The position numbers were made by a program, and so were the translations under genes. A DNA stretch of 64,000 bases, taken from contig NZ_JARKVC010000043.1 in the NCBI RefSeq assembly GCF_029851875.1, positions 26,326-90,325 on the forward strand. Reading direction: 5' to 3'. The notes under the pieces are model-generated. The model worked only from the letters and a program-made list of their open reading frames with translations. It did not search any database and was not told the DNA's origin. Source of the stretch: Actinomyces sp. GTDB taxonomy: Bacteria > Actinomycetota > Actinomycetes > Actinomycetales > Actinomycetaceae. Of this stretch, positions 47,419 to 57,648 are shown piece after piece; position 1 is the stretch's first letter, and each line of letters starts with the position of its first letter.

Positions 47419-48481
47419 CTCCCCCTCCCGCTTCCCCTCCGACGAGGAGCTCATGGCCGGCCCCAACGCCCTGGAGACCGTCGGCGACGAGACCGCAGAC
47501 GAGACCACCGGCGAAGAGAGCCTGCCGGTCTCGGCGCGCGCCGAGATCGTGGTCCCTGACTTCCCCGAGGACTTCCGGGCCGGTTTCGCCTGCCTGGTGG
47601 GCCGCCCCAACGCGGGCAAGTCCACGCTCACCAACGCCCTGGTCGGCTCCAAGGTGGCCATCACCTCCGGCCGGCCCCAGACCACGCGGCACAACGTGCG
47701 CGGCGTGGTCCACCGCGAGGACGCACAGCTGGTCCTCGTCGACACCCCCGGCCTCCACCGTCCCAAGACCCTGCTGGGCAAGCGGCTCAACGACCTGGTG
47801 CGCGAGACGCTCACCGACGTCGACGTCGTCGCCTTCTGCATCCCGGCCAACGAGAGGATCGGTCCGGGCGACCGCTTCATCGCCCGGGACCTGGAGCAGG
47901 TGCGTGCACCGGTCGTCGCCGTGGTGACCAAGGCGGACACCGTGCGTCGCGAGGCCCTGGCCGCTCAGCTGCTGGCTGTCAACGAGCTGGGCCAGTGGGC
48001 GGACATCGTCCCGGTCTCCTCGGTCTCAGGCGAGCAGGTCGACGTCCTCACGCAGGTCCTCGTCTCTCACCTGCCTCCCTCCCCGCCGCTGTACCCCACC
48101 GGGGAGGTCACGGACGAGCCTCAGGCCGTCATGATCGGCGAGCTGGTGCGTGAGGCGGCCCTGGAGTCCGTGCGTGACGAGCTGCCCCACTCCCTGGCTG
48201 TCGTCGTCGACGAGGTCCTCGACCCCCGCACCGACCGCACCGGGGCGCGCGTCAAGGGCGCGGGGGAGCGCCTGCAGGTGCGGGTGAGCCTCGTGGTCGA
48301 GCGTGACTCCCAGAAGGCCATCATGATCGGCAAGGGCGGCTCACGCCTCAAGGAGGTCGGCGTGCGCGCCCGTGCCGGCATCGAGGAGCTGCTGGGCCGG
48401 AAGATCTACCTCGACCTGCACGTGCGCACCTCCAAGGACTGGCAGTCGGATCCCAAGGCCCTGGCCAAGCTCGGTTTCTAG
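47411..48481 (+). CDS. era: GTPase Era
   Basis: Era binds the 3' end of 16S rRNA and is needed for 30S maturation. The 356-aa protein has a Ras-like domain with GRPNAGKST (64-72), TSGRPQTTRHNVRG, DTPGLHRP and TKAD, and a KH domain with the IGKGGSRLKEVGVRAR loop. The acidic N-terminal extension of about 55 residues is longer than in most bacteria. It closes the phoH-ybeY-corC-era operon, and its ATG overlaps the corC stop. Confidence 0.94.
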   Translation: MTDSPSRFPSDEELMAGPNALETVGDETADETTGEESLPVSARAEIVVPDFPEDFRAGFACLVGRPNAGKSTLTNALVGSKVAITSGRPQTTRHNVRGVVHREDAQLVLVDTPGLHRPKTLLGKRLNDLVRETLTDVDVVAFCIPANERIGPGDRFIARDLEQVRAPVVAVVTKADTVRREALAAQLLAVNELGQWADIVPVSSVSGEQVDVLTQVLVSHLPPSPPLYPTGEVTDEPQAVMIGELVREAALESVRDELPHSLAVVVDEVLDPRTDRTGARVKGAGERLQVRVSLVVERDSQKAIMIGKGGSRLKEVGVRARAGIEELLGRKIYLDLHVRTSKDWQSDPKALAKLGF

Positions 48482-48490
48482 AGGCCGACC

Positions 48491-50266
48491 GTGGCGAACG
48501 ACCTGCTGACGACCCAGGAGCTGCGCTCAGGCTGGACCTGGATCAAGGCCTTTCCGCGACGCGCCTGGCACCTGCTGGTCGGGCTGTGGCGCCAGGAGCG
48601 ACGCCGTCTGCTCGTCATGGCCGCAGGCGTGGCCGTGGCCGTCGTCGTGCTGGCGGCCCTGGGGACCGGCGGCGAGGAGATCTGGGACATCACCACCGCC
48701 CTTGCCCTGGGGGCGGTGGTCCTGGCTGTCTCACGCGACCACCGCACCGTCGGCGCCGTCATCGTCACCTGCCTGGCCCTGTCCCTGGTAGGGACCCTGG
48801 CCGGACCGCGCTGGTCCCCGGTGGCGGTCAAGGACTCCCTCGTGCCCTCCACCTCTGACACACGCATCGGCGGGGCGGTGGAGACGGCACCCGTGGGCAC
48901 CTACGAGGTGGCCACGAGCGAGGTCACGATCACCCAGGCCGACGGCGAGCAGGTCCCGGCACTGCTGCGCCGCCCCGTCGGGGTGAGCGGGCCGACGCCG
49001 GGCGTGGTCTTCCTGCACGGCGCGGGCACGCACACCCAGGCCGGCTTCGCCGAGCAGGCTGAGGCCCTGGCCTCGGCCGGGGCGACCACGCTCGTGCCGA
49101 GCAAGCCCACGCAGGGCTACAGCCTCACCGAGCGCGACTACGTCTCGATGGCCGCTGACTACGAGCAGTCGCTGGTCTTCGTGCGAGGACTGGAGGGCGT
49201 GGACCCGGACGGCGTCGGCGTCTACGCCGAGTCGGAAGGCGGCTACCCCGGCGTCGTCCTGGCTGGCACCGACCCGCAGGTGGCCTTCCTCGTCCTGGCC
49301 AGCGCTCCGGTGGTCATGATCCGCCAGCAGGCGACCTACGCTGCCGGTTCCTACCTCAAGCGTGTGGGCGTGCCTGACGCCCTGCTTGACGCCGCCGCGC
49401 GGCTGCTGGGTAGCCGCGAGCTGCCCCGGGGGGCCTTCGGCTACGCCGACTTCGACGCCCGCCCCTACGAGGAGAGGATCACCGCGCCCGTGCTCATGCT
49501 CTACGGCACCGGTGACTCCTCGATGCCGCTGGTCCAGGGCCCCGCCACGATCTGGGACTCGATCCGCAAGGCCGGCAACACCCAGCTCACCGTGCGCTAC
49601 TACGACGGCGCCAACCACGGGCTCAAGCTGGGCACGACGACGGACGGTCCCCTGGCGCCTGGCGTGGCCCGGGACCTGTCGCGGTGGGTCACGGGCCTGC
49701 CGGCCACGGCCAGCGCGCCTCCTGCCGTGGCCGGGGCGACGCCGGTGCAGGACTTCTGGGCCCAGGCCCCTGGGCCCGCTCGGTGGTACGCCTCTGGTGA
49801 CCTCATGCTCGGCACCCTCATCGCTGGAGTGGCGCTGCTAGCGGCAGCCGGGGTCGGCTGGGTGGTCGGGCAGCTGCCACGGCTGCGGGGCCGGCGCGGC
49901 CTGCACCTGCCGGACCCGATCGGACGCTGGTCAGGGGCGCTGGCCCTGTCCGTGCTGGCCGCCTGGGCGCTGTACCTGGCGTATATCGGTCTGGTAGCCC
50001 GGCTGGCCCTGTCCTACTCCTCCAACCCGCTCATCTCCTACGGGGGCTGGTTCGTCGCCCAGGTGGTGGCCGGGGTGAGCGTCATCCTCCTGGTCAAGCT
50101 CTCCGGGCGGATCTGGCTCATGCGCGGGCACGTGCGCCACGGTCGGCACGACGGGGGCCGGTGGCTGACCCTGCCCGCGGCCGCGGTCCTGGGAGCGGTG
50201 CTGACAGGTACCCTCGTCCTGCTCGTGGACCTGGCCTACTGGGGACTCTTTCCGTTGCTGTCGTGA
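48491..50266 (+). CDS. Membrane-anchored alpha/beta hydrolase
   Basis: The 591-aa protein has two helices near residues 40-60 and 65-105, then an alpha/beta-hydrolase domain (about 130-410): the oxyanion segment VVFLHGAGTHTQ, nucleophile Ser in YAESEGG (A in place of the first Gly of GxSxG), acid in LYGTGDSSMP, and His in YDGANHGLK. A four-helix membrane part follows to the end (about 430-590). I cannot tell the substrate; it is plausibly a peptidase or esterase of the cell envelope. It starts nine bases after era and may be in the same transcript. Confidence 0.72.
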   Translation: MANDLLTTQELRSGWTWIKAFPRRAWHLLVGLWRQERRRLLVMAAGVAVAVVVLAALGTGGEEIWDITTALALGAVVLAVSRDHRTVGAVIVTCLALSLVGTLAGPRWSPVAVKDSLVPSTSDTRIGGAVETAPVGTYEVATSEVTITQADGEQVPALLRRPVGVSGPTPGVVFLHGAGTHTQAGFAEQAEALASAGATTLVPSKPTQGYSLTERDYVSMAADYEQSLVFVRGLEGVDPDGVGVYAESEGGYPGVVLAGTDPQVAFLVLASAPVVMIRQQATYAAGSYLKRVGVPDALLDAAARLLGSRELPRGAFGYADFDARPYEERITAPVLMLYGTGDSSMPLVQGPATIWDSIRKAGNTQLTVRYYDGANHGLKLGTTTDGPLAPGVARDLSRWVTGLPATASAPPAVAGATPVQDFWAQAPGPARWYASGDLMLGTLIAGVALLAAAGVGWVVGQLPRLRGRRGLHLPDPIGRWSGALALSVLAAWALYLAYIGLVARLALSYSSNPLISYGGWFVAQVVAGVSVILLVKLSGRIWLMRGHVRHGRHDGGRWLTLPAAAVLGAVLTGTLVLLVDLAYWGLFPLLS

Positions 50267-50365
50267 GCCTGGTGATCTCGCGCTCTCATTTTCCTGCGCC
50301 AAAGGTCCTAGATACGGCAGACTGAGGAGGTCTACGTCACCTCGACCGGCAAGGAGGCCGCGCGT

Positions 50366-53300
50366 ATGCCGACCACGCTCCCAGACCCCTCGTCCCCTGT
50401 CCCCACCTCCACACGTGTCTGCCCGGACCACCTGTGGGAGCTCGGTCACCGCGCCGTCGAGCGTGCTCGCCGCTGGGCCGAGGAGTCCGCGCACGAGCCG
50501 ACACCCCGCACCGCGCAGATCCTCTCGCGGGTCCTGGCCGACCCCGACGGGCTGGAGTTCACCACTCGCTTCGTTGACGACGTCGTGCGCCCGGTCGACC
50601 TGGACGTCGCCTCGGCGGCCTTCACCCGCCTGGCTGCCGGACGCACCTCCTTCCTGCCCGGGCCGCTGGCGGCTGCGATGGGACTGGGCGCCACAGCCTC
50701 GCGCCTGGCGCCGCGCACGGTGACCGCCGTGGCCCGCCGCGCCTTCCGGGAGATCGTGGGGGACCTCGTGGTCGACGCCACCGAGCGCAGCCTGGGACCC
50801 GCGCTCGCACGCCTGCGCCGGGGCGGCAACCGCCTCAACGTCAACCTGCTGGGTGAGGCCGTCCTGGGGGAGAAGGAGGCCGAGCGTCGTCTGGCGGAGG
50901 TCTCGCGTCTGGTGACCCGCGAGGACGTCGACTACGTCTCGATCAAGGTCTCAGCCGTGACCGGCCCGCACAACCCCTGGGGCCATGAGGAGGTCGTCGC
51001 CCACGGGGTGGAGGCGCTCAGCCCCCTGTACCGGCTGGCTCGTGACCACGGCACCTTCGTGAACCTCGACATGGAGGACTACAAGGACCTGGACCTGACC
51101 ATCGAGGTCTTCACCTCGATCCTGGACCAGGAGGACATGCGTGGCTACGAGGCCGGGATCGTGCTGCAGGCCTACCTTCCTGACTCCCTGGGGGCGATGC
51201 AGCGCCTGCAGACGTGGGCGGCTGCGCGCGTGGCCGCGGGAGGCTCTCGCATCAAGGTGCGTATCGTCAAGGGCGCCAACCTCTCGATGGAGCGCGTGGA
51301 CGCTGAGGTCCACGGCTGGGAGCTGACCACGTGGCCCTCCAAGCAGGCCACGGACACCAGCTACAAGCGGATGCTCGAGTGGGCGATGACGCCGGAGCGC
51401 ACCCGCAGCGTCCGCCTGGGTGTGGCCGGGCAGAACCTCTTCGACATCGCCTTCGCCGTCGAGATGCGCGCCGCGCGCGGGCTGGAGGGCAGCGACGCCG
51501 TCGAGCTCGAGATGCTCTCCGGCATGGCCACTGACCTGCAGGCCGTGGTGCGCCGCGACACCGGGCACCTGCTGCTCTACGTGCCGGTGGTCCACCCCGA
51601 CGAGTTCGACGTGGCCATCTCCTACCTCGTACGCCGCCTGGAGGAGAACGCCGCCCCGGACAACTTCATGTCCGGTGTCTTTGACATCGCCACCAGCCAG
51701 GAGGTCTTCGACCGCGAGCGCGACCGCTTCCTCGCGGCCCTGGCCGACGTCGACCCCTCGGCCCCGGTGCCGGCGCCCAACCGCCGTCAGGACCGGCTGG
51801 CGCAGGCCGCTGCGGGCCCGGGCGAGACGCGGGGGAGCGTGGCCGAGCAGGCCCGGCGTCCTTTTGCCAGCGAGCCGGACTCTGACCCGGCCCTGGCCGC
51901 CAACCGCCAGTGGGCCCGTCAGATCGCTGCCGCCGTGCCCACCTCACGTCGTGGGGCTCAGGCCGTGGCCGCCAGCGAGCAGCGTCTGTCCACGGCCCTG
52001 GCCGCTGAGGAGCTGCTGGCAGGACTGGCTGGTGCCAGCGCCTCCTGGCGTGAGCGCGGCTACGAGGAACGTGCTGCGATCCTGCACCGCGTGGGCGACG
52101 TGCTGGCCTGCCGGCGTGGTGAGCTGATCGAGGTTGCCGCCAGCGAGGCGGGCAAGACCATCGACCAGGCCGACCCCGAGGTCAGCGAGGCCATCGACTT
52201 CTGCCACCACTACGCCACCATGGGCCTGCGCCTGGCTGACGAGGAGGAGATGGTCGGCTCACGCCTGGAGCCGGTGGAGGTCACCGTCGTCGCCTCGCCC
52301 TGGAACTTCCCGCTGGCCATCCCCACCGGGGGCGTGGCCGCGGCCCTGGCCACCGGCAGCGCCGTCGTCCTCAAGCCGGCTCCTCCGGCCAGGCGCTGCG
52401 CGGCCGAGCTCGTGAGGGCCTTCCACGACGCCGGCGTTCCCGAGGAGGTCCTGGCCCTGGCCGCCGTCGAGGACGGCGAGGTCTCGCGCCAGCTCATCGT
52501 CTCCCCGGCGGTGGGGCGCGTGATCCTCACCGGCTCCTACGACACGGCCCGGCTCTTCCGCTCCTGGAAGCCGGACCTGCACCTGCTGGGGGAGACCAGC
52601 GGCAAGAACGCCGTTATCGTCACCGCCTCGGCCGACCCTGACCTGGCCGTGCGCGACGTGGTGTCCTCCGCCTTCGCTCACGCGGGGCAGAAGTGCTCCG
52701 CCTCCTCCCTTCTCATCCTCGTCGGCTCTGCCGGCCGCTCCGAGCGCATCGCCCGTCAGCTCGTGGACGCCACCGCCTCCCTGCGGGTCAAGGCGCCTGA
52801 GCACCTGGACGCGCAGGTGGGTCCCGTCGTCGTCCCCGACGACCCCAAGGCCCTGCGAGGCCTGACGACGCTGGGTCGCGGCGAGCACTGGGTGCTGCGG
52901 CCCCAGCACCTGGGCGGTGGGCTGTGGCGCCCGGGCATCCGCGCGGGCGTGACCCCGGGCAGTGAGTACCACCGCACCGAGTACTTCGCCCCGGTGCTCG
53001 GTGTCATGCGGGTGGACACCCTGCAGGAGGCGATCGACGCCGTCAACGCGGTCGACTACGGGCTCACCTCCGGCCTGCAGACCATGGACGTTGGCGAGCT
53101 GGCGACCTGGCTGGACCAGGTTGAGGCCGGCAACCTCTACGTCAACCGAGGGATCACCGGTGCGATCGTGCGCCGTCAGCCCTTCGGGGGATGGAAGCGC
53201 TCGGCGATCGGCTCGACCACCAAGGCCGGCGGCCCCAGCTACCTGCTGGGCCTGGGCGAGGTGGTCCGCGACCGCGTGCCGCAGGCGCCGGCAGGCTCCC

Positions 53301-53932
53301 TCCTGCCTGAGAGGCTGCACACGGGGGTCCTTGCCCTCTACGACGCCGTGCGCAACCGCCTGGGACGTGAGGAGGCTTCCTTCCTGCACGCGGGGCTGGC
53401 CGCCGACGCCGCAGCCTGGCAGGAGACCTACGGACGCAACCTGGACGTGACAGGACTGGCCTGCGAGCGCAACGTCCTGCGCTACCGCCCAGCCGCCGTG
53501 ACCGTGCGCGCCCAGGCCGGAACGCCTGAGGCCGACCTCGTGCGCGTCCTGGCCGCGGGCGTCCTGGCTGGCGCGGACATCGAGCTCAGCCTGGCCCAGG
53601 AGCCCAGCGCCGAGCTGGAGAAGGTCCTGCGCTCGTGGACGCGGGTGCGGGTGGAGCAGGCCTCGGCCTGGGAGCTGCGCCTGGCGGACAAGGCTGCTTC
53701 CGGCGACCTGGATCTGCGGGTGCGTGTACTCGGTCCGCGCGAGCAGAGCAGCCAGGAGCGCTGGCGTGAGGCGAGCCGCGTGACCAAGGGCAGCCCCGAC
53801 GTCGCCCTGTACACCGGCGAGGTCACGGCCAACCCGCACACCGAGCTGCTGCCCTTCCTGCGTGAGCAGGCCGTGGCGGTGACGGCGCACCGCTTCGGCA
53901 CCCCGCTGGACCTGGCTGCCGGACTGCTGTAG
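50366..53932 (+). CDS. putA: Bifunctional proline dehydrogenase / L-glutamate gamma-semialdehyde dehydrogenase
   Basis: PutA oxidises proline to glutamate in two steps, FAD- then NAD-dependent. The 1188-aa protein has the proline dehydrogenase barrel (about 20-470), with VNLDMEDYKDLDLT and RIVKGANLSMER, and the aldehyde dehydrogenase (about 540-1000) with SPWNFPLAIPTGG, LLGETSGKNA and the catalytic Cys in AGQKCSASS. A C-terminal part (about 1010-1188) is an ALDH-superfamily-like extension. There is no N-terminal DNA-binding domain. AAGGAGG lies nine bases before ATG. A hairpin follows. Confidence 0.94.
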   Translation: MPTTLPDPSSPVPTSTRVCPDHLWELGHRAVERARRWAEESAHEPTPRTAQILSRVLADPDGLEFTTRFVDDVVRPVDLDVASAAFTRLAAGRTSFLPGPLAAAMGLGATASRLAPRTVTAVARRAFREIVGDLVVDATERSLGPALARLRRGGNRLNVNLLGEAVLGEKEAERRLAEVSRLVTREDVDYVSIKVSAVTGPHNPWGHEEVVAHGVEALSPLYRLARDHGTFVNLDMEDYKDLDLTIEVFTSILDQEDMRGYEAGIVLQAYLPDSLGAMQRLQTWAAARVAAGGSRIKVRIVKGANLSMERVDAEVHGWELTTWPSKQATDTSYKRMLEWAMTPERTRSVRLGVAGQNLFDIAFAVEMRAARGLEGSDAVELEMLSGMATDLQAVVRRDTGHLLLYVPVVHPDEFDVAISYLVRRLEENAAPDNFMSGVFDIATSQEVFDRERDRFLAALADVDPSAPVPAPNRRQDRLAQAAAGPGETRGSVAEQARRPFASEPDSDPALAANRQWARQIAAAVPTSRRGAQAVAASEQRLSTALAAEELLAGLAGASASWRERGYEERAAILHRVGDVLACRRGELIEVAASEAGKTIDQADPEVSEAIDFCHHYATMGLRLADEEEMVGSRLEPVEVTVVASPWNFPLAIPTGGVAAALATGSAVVLKPAPPARRCAAELVRAFHDAGVPEEVLALAAVEDGEVSRQLIVSPAVGRVILTGSYDTARLFRSWKPDLHLLGETSGKNAVIVTASADPDLAVRDVVSSAFAHAGQKCSASSLLILVGSAGRSERIARQLVDATASLRVKAPEHLDAQVGPVVVPDDPKALRGLTTLGRGEHWVLRPQHLGGGLWRPGIRAGVTPGSEYHRTEYFAPVLGVMRVDTLQEAIDAVNAVDYGLTSGLQTMDVGELATWLDQVEAGNLYVNRGITGAIVRRQPFGGWKRSAIGSTTKAGGPSYLLGLGEVVRDRVPQAPAGSLLPERLHTGVLALYDAVRNRLGREEASFLHAGLAADAAAWQETYGRNLDVTGLACERNVLRYRPAAVTVRAQAGTPEADLVRVLAAGVLAGADIELSLAQEPSAELEKVLRSWTRVRVEQASAWELRLADKAASGDLDLRVRVLGPREQSSQERWREASRVTKGSPDVALYTGEVTANPHTELLPFLREQAVAVTAHRFGTPLDLAAGLL

Positions 53933-53999
53933 CGGCTGTCGGCAGCATCCGGTCCGGCGGGACGGGGCTGCTGCTCGCCGTCGTCGTCTCAGCCGTGCT

Positions 54000-54054
54000 C
54001 CCCGGTTGCGGACCTGCCCGTACGCCAAGGGCAGGGGCCGGTGCGCAACCGGGG
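54000..54054 (+). terminator. Two-tier hairpin after putA
   Basis: CCCCGGTTGCG (54000-54010) pairs with CGCAACCGGGG (54044-54054) and, inside it, CCTGCCC (54013-54019) with GGGCAGG (54029-54035). It lies 70-120 bases after the putA stop and is a good terminator candidate for putA and insulator for leuA. Confidence 0.65.
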
Positions 54055-54110
54055 ACCACGCCTGCGCGTCCACTCTGCGGCACACCCCGGCGCCGAGGGC
54101 GCGAGGGGAG

Positions 54111-54171
54111 TACCGTCGTAGCCATGCGCGCGACCAGCAGCCTCCTGCTTAGCCGCCGCGGCGGGGCCTGA
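54111..54171 (+). promoter_or_regulatory. leuA leader region with Leu-codon peptide
   Basis: A 15-codon frame, ATG 54124 to TGA 54171, encodes [15 protein letters not shown], with three consecutive Leu codons. TACCGT at 54111-54116 lies seven bases before ATG and may be the -10 of a leaderless start. Downstream, AGCCGC (54151-54156) and GCGGCT, and GGGG and CCCC elements flank a GGCCT/AGGCC hairpin, so alternative stems could form, but there is no clear T-run. Leu-rich leaders ending RRGG are seen before leuA in actinobacteria. Confidence 0.65.
54124..54171 (+). CDS. leuL: leuA leader peptide
   Basis: The 15-residue product [15 protein letters not shown] ends 73 bases before leuA. Three tandem Leu codons (CTC CTG CTT, 54142-54150) make it a likely sensor of leucyl-tRNA in attenuation. 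The start codon may be the first base of the transcript. Too short for standard gene finding. Confidence 0.7.
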   Translation: MRATSSLLLSRRGGA

Positions 54172-54244
54172 CCAGGCCGGCACCCCGACCGCGGCTTACC
54201 TGTGCTGCCAGCCTCCCCAGCCACACCCACACAGGAGACCCCTG

Positions 54245-56023
54245 ATGCGTACCGCCCGCCCCGCGCCCCAGCAGCCTTCTGGCATGCCCTTTGCCAAGTA
54301 CCGGCCCTTCCGGGACACCGTGTCTACCGACCTTCCGGACCGGACCTGGCCCACCAGGCACCTGACCGCGGCCCCGCGCTGGTTGTCCACGGACCTGCGT
54401 GACGGTAACCAGTCCCTCATCGAGCCGATGGGGCCGGCCGCCAAGCGCGCCGTGTTCGACATGCTCGTGCGCATGGGCTTCAAGGAGATCGAGATCGGCT
54501 TCCCTGCCGCCTCCCAGACGGACTACGACTTCGTGCGCTCCCTCGTGGAGGACGAGGCCATCCCCGAGGACGTGACGATCTCGGTCCTCACCCAGTCGCG
54601 CACCGACCTCATCGACCGCACCCTGGACGCCTGCGTGGGCATCCCGCGTGCCACCGTCCACCTCTACAACGCCCTGTCGCCCCTGTTCCGCGACGTCGTC
54701 TTCCGCATGGGCAAGGACGAGATCCGCGACCTCGCCGTGGAGGGCACGCGCCAGGTCATGGCCCGGGCCGAGAAGGTACTGACCGAGGACACGATCTTCG
54801 GCTACGAGTACTCCCCGGAGATCTTCGTCGACACCGAGCGCGAGTACACCCTGGAGGTGTGCGAGGCCGTCATGGAGGTCTGGCAGCCCGAGGGCGACCG
54901 CGAGATCATCCTCAACCTGCCGGCCACGGTCGAGCGCGCGACCCCCAACGTCTACGCCGACCAGATCGAGTGGGTCTCACGACACCTGTCCCACCGCGAC
55001 GCCGTGTGCCTGTCCCTGCACAACCACAACGACCGCGGCTCAGGCGTGGCTGCCGCCGAGCTCGGCCTGCTCGCCGGCGCCCAGCGCGTGGAGGGCTGCC
55101 TGTTCGGCCACGGCGAGCGCACCGGCAACGTGGACTTGGTGACCCTCGCCCTCAACCTCTTCAGCCAGGGCGTGGACCCCATGCTCGACCTGTCGGACAT
55201 CGACGACGTGCGGCGCACCGTCGAGCACGCCACCGGCATGGACGTGCCCCCGCGCACCCCCTACGCCGGCGAGCTCGTCTACACCTCCTTCTCCGGCTCC
55301 CACCAGGACGCCATCAAGAAGGGCTTCGCCGCACGCGCCGAGCAGGTCGCCGGCAAGCGCGCGCAGGGGCTGGACGCCGAGGCCGCGGAGACCGCGGTGC
55401 CCTGGCACATGCCCTACCTGCCTATCGACCCCCACGACGTGGGCCGCTCCTACGAGGCCGTGGTCCGCGTCAACTCCCAGTCCGGCAAGGGCGGGGTCTC
55501 CTACCTGCTGGGCCAGACCCACAACCTCGACCTGCCGCGCCGCCTGCAGATCGAGTTCTCCCGGATCGTCCAGCGCCACACCGACACCTACGGCGGCGAG
55601 GTCGACGCCACGCGCCTGTGGACCCTGTTCACCGACGAGTACCTGCCGGCCAAGGCCGCGCCTGAGGCGGACCTGCCCAGCTGGGGCCGCTTCGAGCTCA
55701 AGGGCGCCACGCTCACCTCCTCGGGCGAGGAGGAGTCGATCCTGACCGTCACCCTGCGTGACGGAGGCGAGCGCCGCCTGCTCACCGCCTCCGGCAACGG
55801 CCCGCTGGACGCCTTCGTCTGCGCCCTGGAGCAGACGGGCGTGAGCGTGCGCATCCTCGACTACGCCGAGCACGCCCTGAGCGAGGGACGCGACGCGCGC
55901 GCCGCCTCCTACGTCGAGGCCGAGGTGGGCGGGCAGGTCCTGTGGGGAGTGGGCATCGACCCCTCGATCGCGACCTCCTCCTTCAAGGCCGTCATCTCCG
56001 CCGTCAACCGCGCACTGCGCTGA
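54245..56023 (+). CDS. leuA: 2-isopropylmalate synthase
   Basis: LeuA condenses 2-oxoisovalerate and acetyl-CoA, the first committed step to leucine. The 592-aa protein is of the long actinobacterial type: [15 protein letters not shown] carries the metal-binding residues of the catalytic barrel, [13 protein letters not shown] the metal histidines, [11 protein letters not shown] the active-site loop, and a C-terminal regulatory domain (from about 470) binds leucine. AGGAG precedes ATG. Regulation by the Leu leader and by leucine feedback is expected. Its stop overlaps the convergent TetR gene by 20 bases. Confidence 0.95.
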   Translation: MRTARPAPQQPSGMPFAKYRPFRDTVSTDLPDRTWPTRHLTAAPRWLSTDLRDGNQSLIEPMGPAAKRAVFDMLVRMGFKEIEIGFPAASQTDYDFVRSLVEDEAIPEDVTISVLTQSRTDLIDRTLDACVGIPRATVHLYNALSPLFRDVVFRMGKDEIRDLAVEGTRQVMARAEKVLTEDTIFGYEYSPEIFVDTEREYTLEVCEAVMEVWQPEGDREIILNLPATVERATPNVYADQIEWVSRHLSHRDAVCLSLHNHNDRGSGVAAAELGLLAGAQRVEGCLFGHGERTGNVDLVTLALNLFSQGVDPMLDLSDIDDVRRTVEHATGMDVPPRTPYAGELVYTSFSGSHQDAIKKGFAARAEQVAGKRAQGLDAEAAETAVPWHMPYLPIDPHDVGRSYEAVVRVNSQSGKGGVSYLLGQTHNLDLPRRLQIEFSRIVQRHTDTYGGEVDATRLWTLFTDEYLPAKAAPEADLPSWGRFELKGATLTSSGEEESILTVTLRDGGERRLLTASGNGPLDAFVCALEQTGVSVRILDYAEHALSEGRDARAASYVEAEVGGQVLWGVGIDPSIATSSFKAVISAVNRALR

Positions 56024-56582
56024 ATCGGGTCATCGACTGCGAGACCGACCCACGTAGGACCCGCTCGATCCTCGGCACGAGGACGTGCGGGTCCTGCTGC
56101 ATCCCGGTGGCGAGCCAGTGCATGAGGTGGCCCAGGACGCACAGGGTGTAGTGGTCGATGATGAAGGCCCGGTCCTGCGGGCTGAGGCTGACGTCCTGCT
56201 CCTGGTCAAGCTCGGCGACGATGACCACCATCATGGCGCGCAGCTGGCTGTGCAGGAAGCGCTCGAGGTCCTCGTGGCTGAGCGCCTGGATGGTCTGGTA
56301 GGTCTGTGCCTTGTGCCGGGCCATCCACACCATGAGCAGCTCCAGGCCCTCGGCCCAGCGGGCGTAGCCGGCCGCGTCCATGACTCGGTGGGTGACCTCC
56401 TGCATGAAGGTCCACACGGCCAGGTCGTAGACGTCGGCGAAGTGGTAGTAGAAGGCCTGGCGGGTGATTCCGGTGACCTGGGTGAGGCGACGGACCGTGA
56501 CGCGGTTGAGCGGTGTCGTCTCCAGCTCGTCCTTGAGCGCCTGGCCCAGGGCCTGGCGCGTGCGCGTGGCAGTGTCACTCAC
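56004..56582 (-). CDS. TetR/AcrR-family regulator
   Basis: A 192-aa regulator from GTG 56582: [46 protein letters not shown] is the N-terminal HTH, and the C-terminus fits TetR_C (DhaS-like, with [16 protein letters not shown]). It is divergent to the DUF5692 gene with 128 bases between, where a dyad is seen. It probably regulates that gene and itself. Its 3' end overlaps that of leuA by 20 bases. Confidence 0.85.
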   Translation of the reverse strand: MSDTATRTRQALGQALKDELETTPLNRVTVRRLTQVTGITRQAFYYHFADVYDLAVWTFMQEVTHRVMDAAGYARWAEGLELLMVWMARHKAQTYQTIQALSHEDLERFLHSQLRAMMVVIVAELDQEQDVSLSPQDRAFIIDHYTLCVLGHLMHWLATGMQQDPHVLVPRIERVLRGSVSQSMTRFSAVRG

Positions 56583-56606
56583 GACCGCCAGCCTAGCCAG
56601 GGGCTC

Positions 56607-56632
56607 CTTGACACTCCCGCCCAGGTGACAAG
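56607..56632. promoter_or_regulatory. Dyad between the TetR gene and the DUF5692 gene
   Basis: CTTGACAC (56607-56614) and GTGACAAG (56625-56632) are complementary at seven of eight positions. The dyad overlaps a TTGACA-type sequence (56608-56613). It is the best operator candidate for the divergent TetR protein. Confidence 0.45.
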
Positions 56633-56710
56633 TGCGCGCGGTGGAGAAGGCGCCTAGCCTCACGGCGTCAGGCAACCTGCTGATTCCCAATGACGTGAAA
56701 GGTGCTCCCC

Positions 56711-57634
56711 GTGTTCCTGTACGACGATATCGCCTGGTACTCCTGGGCCGCCTGGTTCGTGGTCCTGGCCGCCCTGATCCTGCTCAACGAGGTCAGCCGT
56801 CGCTGGCGCGCAGCCGCCTGGCTGCTGTTCATCGCCCTGCCTGTGGCGCTGACGATCTTCGTGTGGCCGCATACCGCCGGCGCGGGCTCGTCCACCGGGA
56901 CCTGGTTCCACTGGGTCAAGGTCTACTCCGCCCTGGCGGGCTGCCTGGGCTTCATGGCGCTTCGTTACCACCCACGCCTGGCCGCCAGCAAGTGGGCGCT
57001 GGCCTTCCCACCGGCCATCCTGGCCATCAACATCGCTGAGGCCTGTGTCCGTGACTTCCAGGTCGCGGCGATGGGGGCCAACGGCGTCGTGGACGGCGTC
57101 TTCATGGTCTCCGGTCCCTGGAACTGGATGAACGGTGTGGCGGGCCTGCTCAACCTGGTGACGATCTGCGGGTGGAGCGGCATCTTCATCTCCAAGGACG
57201 CCTCCAAGGACATGGTGTGGCCGGACATGCTGTGGTTCTGGATCATCGCCTACGACCTGTGGAACTTTGCCTACGTCTACAACTGCGTGGGAGACCACTC
57301 CTTCTACGCCGGCGCCGCGCTGCTCATCTCCTGCACGATCCCGGCCTTCTTCATCAAGAAGGGCGTGTGGCTCCAGCACCGTGCCCACACGCTGGCCTTC
57401 TGGATGATGTTCACCATGGCGGTGCCTGCCTTCGTCACGGACTCCCGCTTCGCCGTCGAGGCCTCTCACGACCCGGCCGCTCTCATGACGGTCTCGGCCG
57501 TGGCCCTGGCTGCCAACGTGGCCGTGGCCGTCTACCAGCTGCGCACGATGACTCGTCTGCGCCGCAGCCCCCTGGGCGATGAGCTCTACACCGAGCACCG
57601 CGCCTACCGCGAGGTGGTCGAGGCCAACCGCTGA
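56711..57634 (+). CDS. DUF5692 family membrane protein
   Basis: The 307-aa product has about eight hydrophobic helices. Segments [18 protein letters not shown] near the start, [16 protein letters not shown] and [19 protein letters not shown] mark the DUF5692 family, whose function is unknown. GTG 56711 is chosen because AAAGG lies eight bases before it; GTG 56702 is an alternative. The divergent TetR gene suggests inducible expression. Confidence 0.8.
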   Translation: MFLYDDIAWYSWAAWFVVLAALILLNEVSRRWRAAAWLLFIALPVALTIFVWPHTAGAGSSTGTWFHWVKVYSALAGCLGFMALRYHPRLAASKWALAFPPAILAINIAEACVRDFQVAAMGANGVVDGVFMVSGPWNWMNGVAGLLNLVTICGWSGIFISKDASKDMVWPDMLWFWIIAYDLWNFAYVYNCVGDHSFYAGAALLISCTIPAFFIKKGVWLQHRAHTLAFWMMFTMAVPAFVTDSRFAVEASHDPAALMTVSAVALAANVAVAVYQLRTMTRLRRSPLGDELYTEHRAYREVVEANR

Positions 57635-57648
57635 CGTCCGCTCAGGGC

